This document shows, one piece after another, positions 7,325 through 16,393 of a stretch of 64,000 nt of DNA; position 1 is the first letter of the stretch, and each line of letters starts with the position of its first letter. The stretch comes from JAJEFO01 sp965214325. GTDB taxonomy: Bacteria; Pseudomonadota; Alphaproteobacteria; Rhodobacterales; Rhodobacteraceae. The stretch is from positions 1,798,001 to 1,862,000 of the forward strand of contig CBDCBG010000006.1 in assembly GCA_965214325.1 (NCBI GenBank), written 5' to 3'. Made by a program: the position numbers and the translations under genes. Below the pieces are notes generated by a model. It had not been told where the DNA came from, did not search any database, and saw nothing but the letters and a program-made list of their open reading frames with translations.

Positions 7325-9964
7325 TCAGCGTTCGGTGAGTTTCAGCTCGATCCTCCGGTTCTGCGCCCGGGCGGCGTCGGAGTTCTCCTGGTTGACCGGC
7401 CGGAACTCGCTGAAGCCCGCGGCGGCCAGCCGTTCCGGCGGGAAGCTCAGCGTCCCGGTCATGTATTTCACGACCGAAAGCGCGCGGCCCGCGCTGAGCT
7501 CCCAGTTGTCCGCGAACTCGCCCGGCCGCCGCACCGGCGCGTTGTCGGTGTGCCCGTCGACCCGCAGGACCCAGTCAAGGCTGGACGGTATCTCGTCGGC
7601 CACGGCCACGAGGGTCTGCGCGACCTCCGCGATCGACGCCCGGCCCTCCGGCAGGAGCGTCGCGGAACCGCTTTCGAAGAGGACCTCGGACGAGAACAGG
7701 AACCGGTCGCCGACGATCCGCACGCCCTCCAGGTCGCCCAGGACCTGCCGCAGCGTGCCGAAGAACTCCGACCGGTAGGCGGCGAGGTCGCCGACCTCCT
7801 CGTCCAGCCGTTCCTTCTCGCGCCGCAGGCGCTCCGCCTTCTCCGCCTCCAGCTCCGCGCGCCGGCGCGCCTCCTCCGCGGCGCGCCTCTGCTCCGCGGC
7901 GGCGCGGGCCAGGGCCTGGTTGAGCCGGCTCCCGAGCGCCTCGATCCGCACGTCGGACGCCCTGTCCCTTTCCTCGGCGCTTTCCAGGAGACGCGAGAGC
8001 TCCGCGAGCTGGTTCCGGAGCGACGCCACCTGCGCGTTCAGCAGTGCGACCTCGCGCTGCGCCTTCGAGGAGATCTCCTTCTCCTCGGCGAGCCGCCGGC
8101 CGGCGGCGTCGAGGAGGGCCTGCTTCCGCTCCTGCTCGCTGATCGCGCCCGCGCCCGCGTTCTCGGCGGCCAGCCTGGCCGCCAGGGCGGCGGCAAGCTC
8201 CTGGCGAAGCCTCTCCGCGTCCGCCTCGACGTCCCGAAGCGTCGCCACCTCGTTCTGGAGCCGGTCCCGCGCCGCCGCCAGCCGGGCAAGCTCGGCCTGG
8301 TCCGCGTCCCATGCCTCTGCCCTCCGGGCAAGCTCGGTCTGCGCGTCGTCCCGGGCCGCCACCATGAGGGCGAGCTGGGCCTGGTCGTCGTCCCGGGCCG
8401 CTGCCAGCAGGGCGATCTCGGCGCGCGCGTCGTCCCGGTCGACCTCGGTCCGTCCCAGGAGGCCTTCCGCAAGCTCGAGCTTCGCAAGCGCCTCGGCAAG
8501 CCTCGCGTTCAGCTCCTCCTCGACCGCGTTGGCCGCCGCGAGCAGAGTGAGCGTCTCCTCCGCGTTCCTCCGCGCCTCTTCAAGCCTGAGCGACAGTGCG
8601 GTCAGCTCGGCATCCGAATTGCGCAGCCTCTCGCGCAACGCCTCCGCGATCGCCGCCTCCGCGAGCCGCGCGGCCTCCCGCGCGTCAAGTTCCGCACTCG
8701 CGCTGTCTGCCTGCGCCAGCAACTCCCTGATCACCGCCGCATCGGCCTCGGCGCCGCTCCGGGCCTTGCCCAGGTCCGCCCGGGCCCCCGCCAGCAACGC
8801 GGCCGTCTCCGCCTCGGCGGCTTCCGACACCTCGAGCGCCGCGTGAGCCTCCGCGAGGGACGCGTCGCGCGCCTCGATGTCGGTCAGGGCACGGGCCAGC
8901 AACGCGGCCGTCTCCGCCTCGGTGGTTTCCGATTGCTCGAGCGCCGCGAGGGCCGCCGCCAGGGACACGTCACGTGCCTCGACGTCGGCCAGGGCACGGG
9001 CCAGCAGCGCGGCGGTCTCCGCCTCGGTGGATTCCGATTGCTTCAGCGCCGCGAGAGCCGCAGCCAGCGACACGTCGCGCGCCTCGATGTCGGCCAGGGC
9101 ACGGACCAGCAACGCGGCCGTCTCCGCCTCGGAGATTTCCGAGTCCTCGAGCGCCGCGTGAGCCTCCGCCAGGGACGCGTCGCGCGCCTCGATGCCGGCC
9201 AGAGCACGGGCCAGCAACGCGGCCGTCTCCGCCTCGGAGGCCTCCGATTGCTCGAGCGCCGCGAGAGCCGCAGCCAGCGACACGTCGCGCGCCTCGATGT
9301 CGGCCAGGGCACGGGCCAGCAACGCGGCGGTCTCCGCCTCGGTGGTTTCCGATTGCTCGAGTGCCGCGAGGGCGGACGCCAAGGACACGTCACGCGCTTC
9401 GACGTCGGCCCTTAGCTGTGCCGCCTCCGATGCGAGAGCCCGGCCTTCCTCCAATGCCCTGTCACGCTCGAACAGCAATGCCGCCACTTGCTCCTCAAAA
9501 CTGAGAATTGCTTCATCCCGCTCGCTAAGCGCGCGCAGCTGAGCATCGATCTGGCCGGTGAGACTGGCGATGAGCGCGGCCTGCCGATCGCTCTCGCCCT
9601 GCAATTGGGAAATCGATTCGTCCCGCCCGCGAATCGTGCGCTCCTGCGCATCGATCTGGCCCGTGAGACTGGCGATGAGCGCGGCCTGCCGGTCGCTCTC
9701 GCCCTGCAATGTGGCGACGCTTTGCCGAAGGTTCGCGGTTTCCTGTTCCGACAGGCCGAGCGCCTCGCTGAGTGCCAGCACTTCTGCCGCCAGGTCGCCA
9801 AGCTCCGATTCCTGTCCCGTTATGGTCTCTCGCAGGACTGCCTGCACGAACATGAAAATCGTGAGCAGGAAAATCAGCACCAGCAGCAAGGCTGCCATTG
9901 CGTCCACGAAGCCCGGCCAGATCGAACCGGACACGCGCTGCGTGGACCTATGTGTCAGGGCCAT
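7325..9964 (-). CDS. MotB/OmpA-like peptidoglycan-binding protein with giant repeat coiled coil
   Basis: An 879-aa protein. Residues ~14-44 form one membrane segment with a conserved acidic residue near its start (SIWPGFVDAMAALLLVLIF), as in MotB/PomB/TolR-type stators. About 45-735 is an almost uninterrupted Ala/Glu/Leu coiled coil. It includes two ~36-residue repeats (IASLTGQIDAQ) and six 35-residue repeats built around ADIEARDVSLAAALAALEQ. The last ~130 residues are an OmpA domain (RVDGHTDNAPVR, NWELSAGRALSVVKYM, AQNRRIELKL) that should bind peptidoglycan. The start lies 3 bp after the upstream MotA-like stop, so the two are co-translated. Predicted partner of that proton channel, spanning the periplasm; its role is unknown. 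Confidence 0.88.
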   Translation of the reverse strand: MALTHRSTQRVSGSIWPGFVDAMAALLLVLIFLLTIFMFVQAVLRETITGQESELGDLAAEVLALSEALGLSEQETANLRQSVATLQGESDRQAALIASLTGQIDAQERTIRGRDESISQLQGESDRQAALIASLTGQIDAQLRALSERDEAILSFEEQVAALLFERDRALEEGRALASEAAQLRADVEARDVSLASALAALEQSETTEAETAALLARALADIEARDVSLAAALAALEQSEASEAETAALLARALAGIEARDASLAEAHAALEDSEISEAETAALLVRALADIEARDVSLAAALAALKQSESTEAETAALLARALADVEARDVSLAAALAALEQSETTEAETAALLARALTDIEARDASLAEAHAALEVSEAAEAETAALLAGARADLGKARSGAEADAAVIRELLAQADSASAELDAREAARLAEAAIAEALRERLRNSDAELTALSLRLEEARRNAEETLTLLAAANAVEEELNARLAEALAKLELAEGLLGRTEVDRDDARAEIALLAAARDDDQAQLALMVAARDDAQTELARRAEAWDADQAELARLAAARDRLQNEVATLRDVEADAERLRQELAAALAARLAAENAGAGAISEQERKQALLDAAGRRLAEEKEISSKAQREVALLNAQVASLRNQLAELSRLLESAEERDRASDVRIEALGSRLNQALARAAAEQRRAAEEARRRAELEAEKAERLRREKERLDEEVGDLAAYRSEFFGTLRQVLGDLEGVRIVGDRFLFSSEVLFESGSATLLPEGRASIAEVAQTLVAVADEIPSSLDWVLRVDGHTDNAPVRRPGEFADNWELSAGRALSVVKYMTGTLSFPPERLAAAGFSEFRPVNQENSDAARAQNRRIELKLTER
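8791..9420 (-). repeat. Six tandem 105-bp coding repeats
   Basis: Units begin at 8791, 8896, 9001, 9106, 9211 and 9316, each exactly 105 bp (35 codons), with about 85-95% identity by eye. They encode the coiled-coil unit ADIEARDVSLAAALAALEQ followed by SETTEAETAALLARAL. Two unit flavours are seen (SLAAALAALEQ and SLAEAHAALE), suggesting block duplication. A period that is a multiple of 7 residues (35 = 5 heptads) keeps the coiled-coil register. Confidence 0.95.
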
Positions 9965-9967
9965 GGT

Positions 9968-11131
9968 TCAAGGTCCGTCCTGACCATGCTGCCCAAGCGC
10001 CCGTATCGCCTGCTTCAGTTCTGCAAGATCGGCCCTGAGCGCGCCCATGCTTTCCTGCCGACCGGCCGAAACTTCCTCCAGAATGCGAAGCACTTGAATG
10101 TCCATTGACCGCAGGCGCCGCCGACTTTCCCCATCAAAGCCGCCGGCCCCTTCCTGCACGAGCCCTTCCAAGGCAGCTGCAAGACGGTCCTGAACCTCGG
10201 AGTTCCATTCAAGGTTGCGATTGCCCAGTTGCTCATTGAGCTCTCCGATGGCATCGGCGAACCTTGCCAACTGCTTGCTGTCTGCAATTCGCTGCTCAGC
10301 CGTTTCGGCATAGGCCGTCTGCAGCTGATTCGTCTGTTCGACAAGATTTTCAACCAGTTGCGAGAGTGTGCCCTCGTCGCCAGCCATCCCCTCCTCGCCG
10401 GCAAATCCGACCCGGGTCATGGTAGTGAGCCACTCCTCAAGTTCGCGATAGAAGCGGTTCTGCCCGTGACTGGCAAAGAGCTCCAGGATCCCGACAACAA
10501 GCGATCCGGCCAATCCCAATAGCGAGGATGCAAAGGCGATGCCCATTCCTTCAAGCTGGTCCTCCAGGCCGGAAATCAGGCGCTCGAACACCGTGACGCC
10601 GCTTTCCCCTTCCGCCGGGGCCAAAGCGCGAATCGTGTCCACCACGGCGGGCACGGTGGTCGCCAGACCGTAGAATGTGCCGAGAAGGCCAAGAAAAATA
10701 AGGAGATTTATGATGTAGCGAGTGATGTCCCGAGCTTCGTCAATTCGAGTTGCGACGGAATCTAGGATCGAGCGGGAAGACGCCGCGCCGATTTGACTGC
10801 TCGCACTTTTCTTGCGCAGAAGAGCGGCCAACGGAGCCAGCAGTCTCGGTGCCTTGACAACCTCGTGGCCAGGGCGGCTTTCGGCGAATCCCTCGATCCA
10901 GCTGACCGATGACACCAACTGAAAGATCTGCCAGAAGCAGGCAACGACGCCTATGACGAAAACAACGGCGATGAATCCGTTAAACCATGGATTCGCCAGG
11001 AAGACCGGAGCAACTCGCGGAAACGCCAGCATGGACCCGACACCGACCAGCGCCAGCACCAGGATCATCGTCATGAACTGACGATAGGGTTGCGTGAAAT
11101 GCCACTCGGCCTCGGTGTCCAGTCGGGTCAT
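9968..11131 (-). CDS. MotA/TolQ/ExbB-type proton channel subunit
   Basis: A 387-aa protein. Four membrane segments are visible at roughly residues 17-38, 50-73, 135-160 and 185-212 (FLGLLGTFYGLATTVPAVVD and GMGIAFASSLLGLAGSLVVG are the signature TM3 and TM4 of the family). A ~170-residue helical cytoplasmic tail follows (NLVEQTNQLQTAYAETAEQ). The ATG at 11131 is preceded by GAAGG. It probably forms an ion-driven motor with the OmpA-domain protein encoded immediately after. Compared with flagellar MotA the cytoplasmic loop lacks the usual FliG-contacting segment. Neither flagellar nor Tol genes are nearby. Confidence 0.88.
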   Translation of the reverse strand: MTRLDTEAEWHFTQPYRQFMTMILVLALVGVGSMLAFPRVAPVFLANPWFNGFIAVVFVIGVVACFWQIFQLVSSVSWIEGFAESRPGHEVVKAPRLLAPLAALLRKKSASSQIGAASSRSILDSVATRIDEARDITRYIINLLIFLGLLGTFYGLATTVPAVVDTIRALAPAEGESGVTVFERLISGLEDQLEGMGIAFASSLLGLAGSLVVGILELFASHGQNRFYRELEEWLTTMTRVGFAGEEGMAGDEGTLSQLVENLVEQTNQLQTAYAETAEQRIADSKQLARFADAIGELNEQLGNRNLEWNSEVQDRLAAALEGLVQEGAGGFDGESRRRLRSMDIQVLRILEEVSAGRQESMGALRADLAELKQAIRALGQHGQDGP

Positions 11132-12401
11132 CGGCCTTCGGCCCCATGCTGCCTCTTGTCGAGAATAGTTAATGCGTGACGAAGTTCCAACCGGAATACG
11201 AACAGGTGTTGGGCAGTGAGCGCACCGTGTGACCTGGAGGGTCCACCGTTGCCGAGCCCCCTGCGAAACCCTGCGGTCGTGCGAATTCGTGATTGAATCG
11301 GACGGATTTCCGAGCGTCGATCTGGATCTGTCCCTAGGGCATGTCGAAGGTGCCAGAACCGCAGCGTGTCGAGGAGACAGATCCAACTCCAGGGATGGCT
11401 TCGCATCAGATGCCTGGAAGCGTTTTCAAGGGTTGCCTTTCCCGTTCCTCGACGAGTGGGTCGGTTCCCTGGGCGAAAGGTGCCGGAACCGAGGCCGGAA
11501 GGGACTTCCGGACGTCCGCGGCGGGGCGAGGAACCGGTCAGAGAGCCGACTAGGCCGGAACGGCGTCTGGAAGGTGGCGTGTCCGCCGGAGACATGGCGA
11601 TCGAGTCGCCGAAGGCCTGCGACAAAGGCATGAAACGAGACGTGAAGGGATGCAAGGAGAGCTGGCAGGACCGCAAGGCGCGCATCGACGCCGCCATCGG
11701 CGACATTCCTGCATGCAAGTTGCCGTTGACGCGGCTCCCAACCTGAGCGAAGGCCTGGATACATGCCATCGATGCCTGCCATCGCGCAGGTCTTGAAATG
11801 ATCCGCCGGCAATGTGACCGGGTTCGCGAGAGCCAGACGCATCAGTTCACCGCATTTTCACAGCTTTCCAGCGTTCCGCACGGTTCACCGACACCGGGCC
11901 GGGTGCCAGGGCCGCTCAGCTCTTCAGCGGACGCGATCATCCTGCGGCAACCCGGTTGTGGTTGTCATCGTCCTTGTCATGACGGTCGCGGCATTGCCGG
12001 CACTCAACTGGCCTTCCGCGACTTGCCTGTGCGACCCTCGAGAAGGGCGGACTTCATCAAATTGTCATCGCATGTTTCGTTGCCGCACAGGGGACCGGCT
12101 TCAGTTCAGAATCCATGTCTTGGGTCCAGCCCGGATTCAGTCTTTTCGGCAGTTTCCGGGGACTTCGGATCCAGGCTTTCCACAGCTTTCCACAATCATT
12201 TCCACAGGCAGGCGACGGAAGGCAAGGAAATGGATTTCAACAGAAATCCGCGCCCAACCTATCCATAGCCACCTCCTCGTACATTGCTGATTCCCTGAGC
12301 ATGCGAGGCGCTTGTGCCGATGCAATCCCATCATAGATGATCTGCCCGCCTCAACTTCCGACCACCAAATTGACCGGAACGAAGGCATGGGAAGGGTGCG
12401 C
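11132..12401. other. 1.27-kb gap without a convincing gene
   Basis: Open frames on both strands here have no recognisable domain and poor start sites. The part from 12,050 to 12,300 is less GC-rich and contains three TTTCCACA-type 9-mers (12176-12184, 12186-12194, 12198-12206) and one ATTTTCACA (11854-11862), each one base off the DnaA-box consensus. Promoters for the MotA-like gene must lie near 11,140-11,300. Frames around 11,590-11,745 (+) look like a decayed gene, but I cannot name it. Confidence 0.4.
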
Positions 12402-13451
12402 TCACGTTGGCTGGGCCGAGGATGCCGCTAGCTTTTGTTGAAAGCCCGCGCGTTCGACCACCTCGCGGTTCAGCAGTCCAACGGGCACCCGCCCCGCCCG
12501 GACGTCCAGAACCGAACCCACGTCAGCCGCACCGATCCCGCCGAAGCACTGATCGGTCCAGCAAAGGGCATGCGGAGTGACGATCACGTTTTCGAGCGTC
12601 AGGATCGGATCGCGGGCATCTGGGGGCTCGACTTCAAAGACATCCAGCCCGGCCCCGGCAATGCGCCCATTGCGAAGCGCTTCTGTGAGGGCGACCTGGT
12701 CCACGATGGGACCCCGAGCTGTATTGATCAGATACGCGGTCGACTTCATCTGCGAAAGTCGTTCGGAATCTACCAGATGATGGGTGTCCGGGGTCAACGG
12801 GCAATTGATTGCGACAACGTCAGACTGGGTGAAGATTCCGTCCAGATCGACAAGTTCTACGCCCAGTTCCGATGCCATGGATTGATTGGCATAGGGATCG
12901 CTTGCGATGAAATTCATTCCCAACGGCGCAGCCAGTCGGAACATTTCGGCCCCGATATTGCCAATGCCGACCGAGCCTAGCATTCTGCCATCGAGGCCAA
13001 CGCCCATATGGTCACTGCGCGCGGCAAAACCGTCCGGGCCCAGCCGGGCCAACCGGTCCTTGATCAAGAGCTTCCCGGTAAGCGCCAGCATCATCGTTAG
13101 TATGGACACCGCGACCGGGCGGCGCACCCCGTCCGGCGTGATGCAAACGGCGATGTCATTCTTTGTGCAGGCCTTGACATCAACCGTGTCATAGCCAACG
13201 CCAAAGCGGGCGATCACCTTCATCCGCCCCGATGCCGGAATGCTGTTTGCGGTGAACTGCTCCGACAACAGAATCAACGCATCCACATCTTCCAGATCTT
13301 CGGACCGGACGGGATCCCCGGGTGTCAGAAATCGCAGGTTGATGCCCTGGTCTTCGGACAATGGAGTCAGGTCGAAAGAAGGATAGGTCATCGTCCCGTC
13401 CGGTTGCCTGAAACTCGCCGACAAGGCTACACGGAATGGCTCACCCTTCAT
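12402..13451 (-). CDS. D-2-hydroxyacid dehydrogenase (NAD-dependent)
   Basis: A 349-aa enzyme of the PGDH/FDH-like family. The Rossmann motif is in MLGSVGIGNIGAEMFRLA. The catalytic Arg is in INTARGPIVDQVAL, the Glu follows at the GLDVFEVEPP segment, and the His is in VTPHALCWTDQ. It likely reduces a 2-oxo acid or oxidises a D-2-hydroxy acid made by the aldolase encoded just upstream, whose gene it overlaps by 11 bp (GAGGAGT ribosome binding site before the ATG). Last gene of a minus-strand operon led by the sugar ABC transporter. The exact substrate cannot be read. Confidence 0.88.
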   Translation of the reverse strand: MKGEPFRVALSASFRQPDGTMTYPSFDLTPLSEDQGINLRFLTPGDPVRSEDLEDVDALILLSEQFTANSIPASGRMKVIARFGVGYDTVDVKACTKNDIAVCITPDGVRRPVAVSILTMMLALTGKLLIKDRLARLGPDGFAARSDHMGVGLDGRMLGSVGIGNIGAEMFRLAAPLGMNFIASDPYANQSMASELGVELVDLDGIFTQSDVVAINCPLTPDTHHLVDSERLSQMKSTAYLINTARGPIVDQVALTEALRNGRIAGAGLDVFEVEPPDARDPILTLENVIVTPHALCWTDQCFGGIGAADVGSVLDVRAGRVPVGLLNREVVERAGFQQKLAASSAQPT

Positions 13452-14226
13452 GCTCGGAACTCCTCAACTCTGAAAGGCCCGCGATTAGCGCATTCTGATA
13501 GAGGGCGGTGTCGGTGGCATAGCAACAGAAATCAAACCCCAGCTTGAGGTCTGCGCGACCTTCCTCGGGAGAGCCTACAAGACGTCCTAAGGCGCAACCG
13601 TGGCTCTTCGCGGCCCGAATGATGCGATCCAGCGCTGCAAGGTAGTCCGGATGTTCAAACTGACCCGGAATGCCCAATGATGTGGTCAAGTCGAAATGAC
13701 CAACCCACAGGCAATCAACGCCTGTCGTAGCCGCGATGGCATCGGCATTCTCGGCGCCTTCCCGGGTTTCTATCAGGGCGAAGAACGTCGTTCGCCTGTT
13801 GGCTCTCTCCAGCCGCTCGGCCACCGGAACATCGCCAGACTGGAAATTGTCATGCGCGATGCCGAGTGCAACGCCACGCCCACCCATGGGAGGATATTTC
13901 ATGTGCTGTACGATCTGGAGAGCCTCGGCAGCATCCCTCACCATGGGGACCATGACGCCTTCCGCGCCAGCATCGCAAAGCCGCGCAATCACGTCATAGT
14001 CCTTCGATGGCGATCGGACGATAGCGGGAATGCCGGCTGCCTCGAAGTAACGAAGCACCTGCTTCAGCGTTTCGATGCTGAAGCCGGAATGCTCCATGTC
14101 GAAGAATACGAATTCACACCCCGCCGAAGCCAGCATGTGACCAATCCCTGGTGTTGCAAATTCACCGACATAGTGCCCAAACTTGGATCTTCGAGATCGT
14201 GTCATTCCTGCCAAAGTGCCTTCCAT
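13441..14226 (-). CDS. HpcH/HpaI-family class II aldolase
   Basis: A 261-aa metal-dependent aldolase of the 2,4-dihydroxyhept-2-ene-1,7-dioate/2-keto-3-deoxy-sugar-acid type. Visible family features are FVFFDMEHSGFSIE near the N-terminus, DAGAEGVMVPMV, ALIETREGAENADAIA (metal-binding Glu) and GVDCLWVGHFDLTTSLGIPG (metal-binding Asp). These enzymes split 2-keto acids to pyruvate or a hydroxypyruvate-like product and an aldehyde. The ATG at 14226 lies 4 bp after the preceding stop and the 3' end overlaps the next gene, showing a tight operon. Part of the sugar-acid locus. Confidence 0.87.
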   Translation of the reverse strand: MEGTLAGMTRSRRSKFGHYVGEFATPGIGHMLASAGCEFVFFDMEHSGFSIETLKQVLRYFEAAGIPAIVRSPSKDYDVIARLCDAGAEGVMVPMVRDAAEALQIVQHMKYPPMGGRGVALGIAHDNFQSGDVPVAERLERANRRTTFFALIETREGAENADAIAATTGVDCLWVGHFDLTTSLGIPGQFEHPDYLAALDRIIRAAKSHGCALGRLVGSPEEGRADLKLGFDFCCYATDTALYQNALIAGLSELRSSEHEG

Positions 14227-14230
14227 TGGA

Positions 14231-14572
14231 TTACCCACTCCCCGCTGTTCTTGGCGGTTCCGATGCCGCGGCAATCAAGCCCCCGGACCGAATTGCCTTG
14301 CCATCGAAGAACCGCTCTGAAATCGTGTCGAATTCCTGGTAGTGTTTGGACTTCAGATGCTCCTCAAATGCACTTTCGTCCTGATAGATCTCGTACAGCA
14401 CAAAAGGCACTTCGCTATCGCATGTTTCGATAACGTCGAAGCGATGACATCCCGGTTCATTGCGAAACGATGCCGTCGCATTCTGAACCAATAGTTCTTT
14501 GGCATCGGCTTTGGAAACACTTGCTTTCAGCCTGACATCAACGATGACCACGTATCGGCAAGACAACGCCAT
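14231..14572 (-). CDS. Antibiotic-biosynthesis-monooxygenase (ABM) domain protein
   Basis: A small ~113-aa ferredoxin-like alpha/beta protein (RYVVIVDVRLKA, then NATASFRNEPGCHRFDVIE, then YEIYQDESAFEEHLKSKHYQ), the hallmark of the ABM/YgiN/LsrG group. LsrG-type members act as isomerases on phosphorylated sugar-like signals, while others are quinol monooxygenases. The chosen ATG (14572) has AGGAAG 6 bp upstream. It overlaps the 3' end of the GntR-type gene by 35 bp. In this operon an isomerase or accessory role on a keto-sugar acid is plausible but unproven. Confidence 0.75.
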   Translation of the reverse strand: MALSCRYVVIVDVRLKASVSKADAKELLVQNATASFRNEPGCHRFDVIETCDSEVPFVLYEIYQDESAFEEHLKSKHYQEFDTISERFFDGKAIRSGGLIAAASEPPRTAGSG

Positions 14573-15275
14573 GCTGACTTCCTTTCTCAAACTGCTTCAT
14601 TATATCCCTCAAATGCTGGTCCATTTCGTGCCAGGCCTGTTCCGGCGCCTGCTGAGCGATGGCATCAAAGATCTTCTCGTGACTCTCCAAAGCGGTGGCC
14701 TCCACGCCAGGAACGCGAAGGGAAACCGTGCGCTGGTTCGTAAGCCATTCCGCGATGCCCATGTGAAGCGCGGGAAATACCGGGTTGCCGCCTATATTGG
14801 AAATTGCCAGGTGGAACTCGACATCGGTGCGTTCGAACGCACCGATGTCGCCGACCGCTCCGCGGTTCGCGACGAGGGCGGATTCAAGGCGTTCAATGTC
14901 ACGCGGTGTCGCGATTTCCGCCGCATTCCGTGCTATCGCCGCCTCAAAAAGCCGGCGTGCGTCCTGAAAGGAGCGCTCCCCCTCTTCCGAGGACAACAGA
15001 AAGCGTGCTGAACTTGACAACTGTTCGACGAAGTTGGTCGTCGTTGGCCGGGCCACAACCGGTCTTCCAGTGCTGGACATCTGGACAAAGCCGCTGAGCT
15101 GCAACAGGAGCAGAGCTTCACGAACCGCCGACCGGCCAACATTGAACGCTTCCATCATCTCGCGTTCTGCTGGCAAATGCGCGCCCTCTTCGAGTCCCCC
15201 TGAAAGGATCTGGTCCTCGATTTGTTCGGCCACATCCTCGTGTACCTTGCGTCGCTTCACGCTCTTGAATTTCAT
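14538..15275 (-). CDS. GntR-family regulator with FCD domain
   Basis: A 245-aa FadR-subfamily repressor. Its winged helix-turn-helix (residues ~12-75) shows LPAEREMMEAFNVGRSAVREAL, the classical recognition segment (quoted here as AEREMMEAFNVGRSAVREAL). The C-terminal all-helical FCD effector domain has the metal-site stretch ERTDVEFHLAISNIGGNP. It lies between the permease and the catabolic enzymes of the operon. It therefore probably represses the whole divergent locus until a sugar-acid intermediate binds; candidate operators are in 18293-19147. Confidence 0.88.
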   Translation of the reverse strand: MKFKSVKRRKVHEDVAEQIEDQILSGGLEEGAHLPAEREMMEAFNVGRSAVREALLLLQLSGFVQMSSTGRPVVARPTTTNFVEQLSSSARFLLSSEEGERSFQDARRLFEAAIARNAAEIATPRDIERLESALVANRGAVGDIGAFERTDVEFHLAISNIGGNPVFPALHMGIAEWLTNQRTVSLRVPGVEATALESHEKIFDAIAQQAPEQAWHEMDQHLRDIMKQFEKGSQHGVVLPIRGHR

Positions 15276-15285
15276 TTTTTGCGCC

Positions 15286-16332
15286 TCACCCGCCGCCTTT
15301 TGAGCTCTCTGCCGCGCTTGCCAGGCTCATTTCACGCAGGCGCACCCGCTGCGCATCCAAGAACATGGCCACCAGAATTATCAAACCTTGGATCACCTTC
15401 ACCCAGAACACCGACACGTGCATGAGGTTGAGGCCGCGATCAATCGTTGACAGGAGCAAGACTCCACCCAAGGCACCCAACATTGTCCCCCTGCCACCCT
15501 GCAAGCTGACGCCCCCGATCACGGCCCCTGCAAAGACCGTAAAGATAAAGCCTTCACCGAGATTGGCCTGGATGGACACCACTCTGCCTGCCAGCATCCA
15601 GCCGGCCAACGCGGCAAGCAGCCCGCTGATCATGTAGACCTGCCGGATGCGACGATTGGCATTGATTCCCAGGGCTTCAGCAGCTCCTCTATTGCCACCG
15701 ATTGCATAAAGTTCACGACCAAACCTGTGATGCTTGAGAATGAAGTGACCGAGCAAGAAAAGAAGTCCAGTTGCAATTACCGCGACAGTAATTGTCCCCA
15801 AACCCGGAACGTTAAACGCTTTCTGGTGTCCTAGCCAATAGAATACGTCCGCATTTGGGTTGTTGAAGCCGTTTACCGGGGCACCCTCAGAGAATGCGAG
15901 CATGAATCCTCGAATGATCAGCAGCGCTGCCAGAGTGACTATAAAGTTATGCATTCTCCCAACGGTGATCAAGCACCCAATTGCATATCCGATTGCGGCT
16001 CCGGTCGCCAGCACGGATCCAATGGACAGAAAGGGGTTCAGGAAAACACCGCCACCAAATGTCGGTGCGCCGGCCGGAACGATCAGCCAAAGACCAAGCA
16101 GGGCGGACAGACCCAAAGTTGACTCGGTAGACAAATCAAAGTTGCCGCTTATCAGGACAAAGGTTTGGGCGACCACGAGCACACCCAAAACAGCTGCAGC
16201 AGTCAGTATGTTGGAGATGTTTCTTTCGGTCAAGAAATGTTCAGACTGAAACACGAAGAACGTGAACACTATTATGAGTATGATCCAAATCAGATTGTCG
16301 ATCAGCAAAGTCAGTTGCTTGTCAGGTAGCAT
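15286..16332 (-). CDS. Sugar ABC transporter permease (RbsC-like)
   Basis: A 348-aa inner-membrane protein with 8-10 hydrophobic segments. It has the BPD_transp_2 family pattern of ribose/xylose-type permeases (NISNILTAAAVLGVLVVAQTF, shortened here, and YAIGGNRGAAEALGINANR, the EAA-like loop contacting the ATPase). It lies between the ATPase gene and the regulator gene, with 10 bp to the latter. It works with the neighbouring ATPase and binding protein as one importer of the CUT2 class, which generally takes pentoses and other monosaccharides. Confidence 0.9.
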   Translation of the reverse strand: MLPDKQLTLLIDNLIWIILIIVFTFFVFQSEHFLTERNISNILTAAAVLGVLVVAQTFVLISGNFDLSTESTLGLSALLGLWLIVPAGAPTFGGGVFLNPFLSIGSVLATGAAIGYAIGCLITVGRMHNFIVTLAALLIIRGFMLAFSEGAPVNGFNNPNADVFYWLGHQKAFNVPGLGTITVAVIATGLLFLLGHFILKHHRFGRELYAIGGNRGAAEALGINANRRIRQVYMISGLLAALAGWMLAGRVVSIQANLGEGFIFTVFAGAVIGGVSLQGGRGTMLGALGGVLLLSTIDRGLNLMHVSVFWVKVIQGLIILVAMFLDAQRVRLREMSLASAAESSKGGG

Positions 16333-16393
16333 TGGATGGCTCCGCTCTTCGGATCCTTGGAGATGGGTTCATCGCTGACTGATTTCCAATCAA

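Noticed and set aside
7274..9415. A 713-codon open frame antisense to the OmpA coiled-coil gene
   Set aside because: It is a by-product of the high-GC repeats on the other strand: Arg/Leu/Gly-rich, no domain, while the minus-strand protein has clear TM, coiled-coil and OmpA parts.
8791..9420. CRISPR-like array
   Set aside because: Units are contiguous 105-bp coding repeats without unique spacers, in frame, and no cas genes are near.
7325..11131. Zorya defence system (ZorAB)
   Set aside because: No ZorC, ZorD or ZorE genes flank the pair, the tail is on the wrong subunit, and the neighbours are backbone and metabolic genes.
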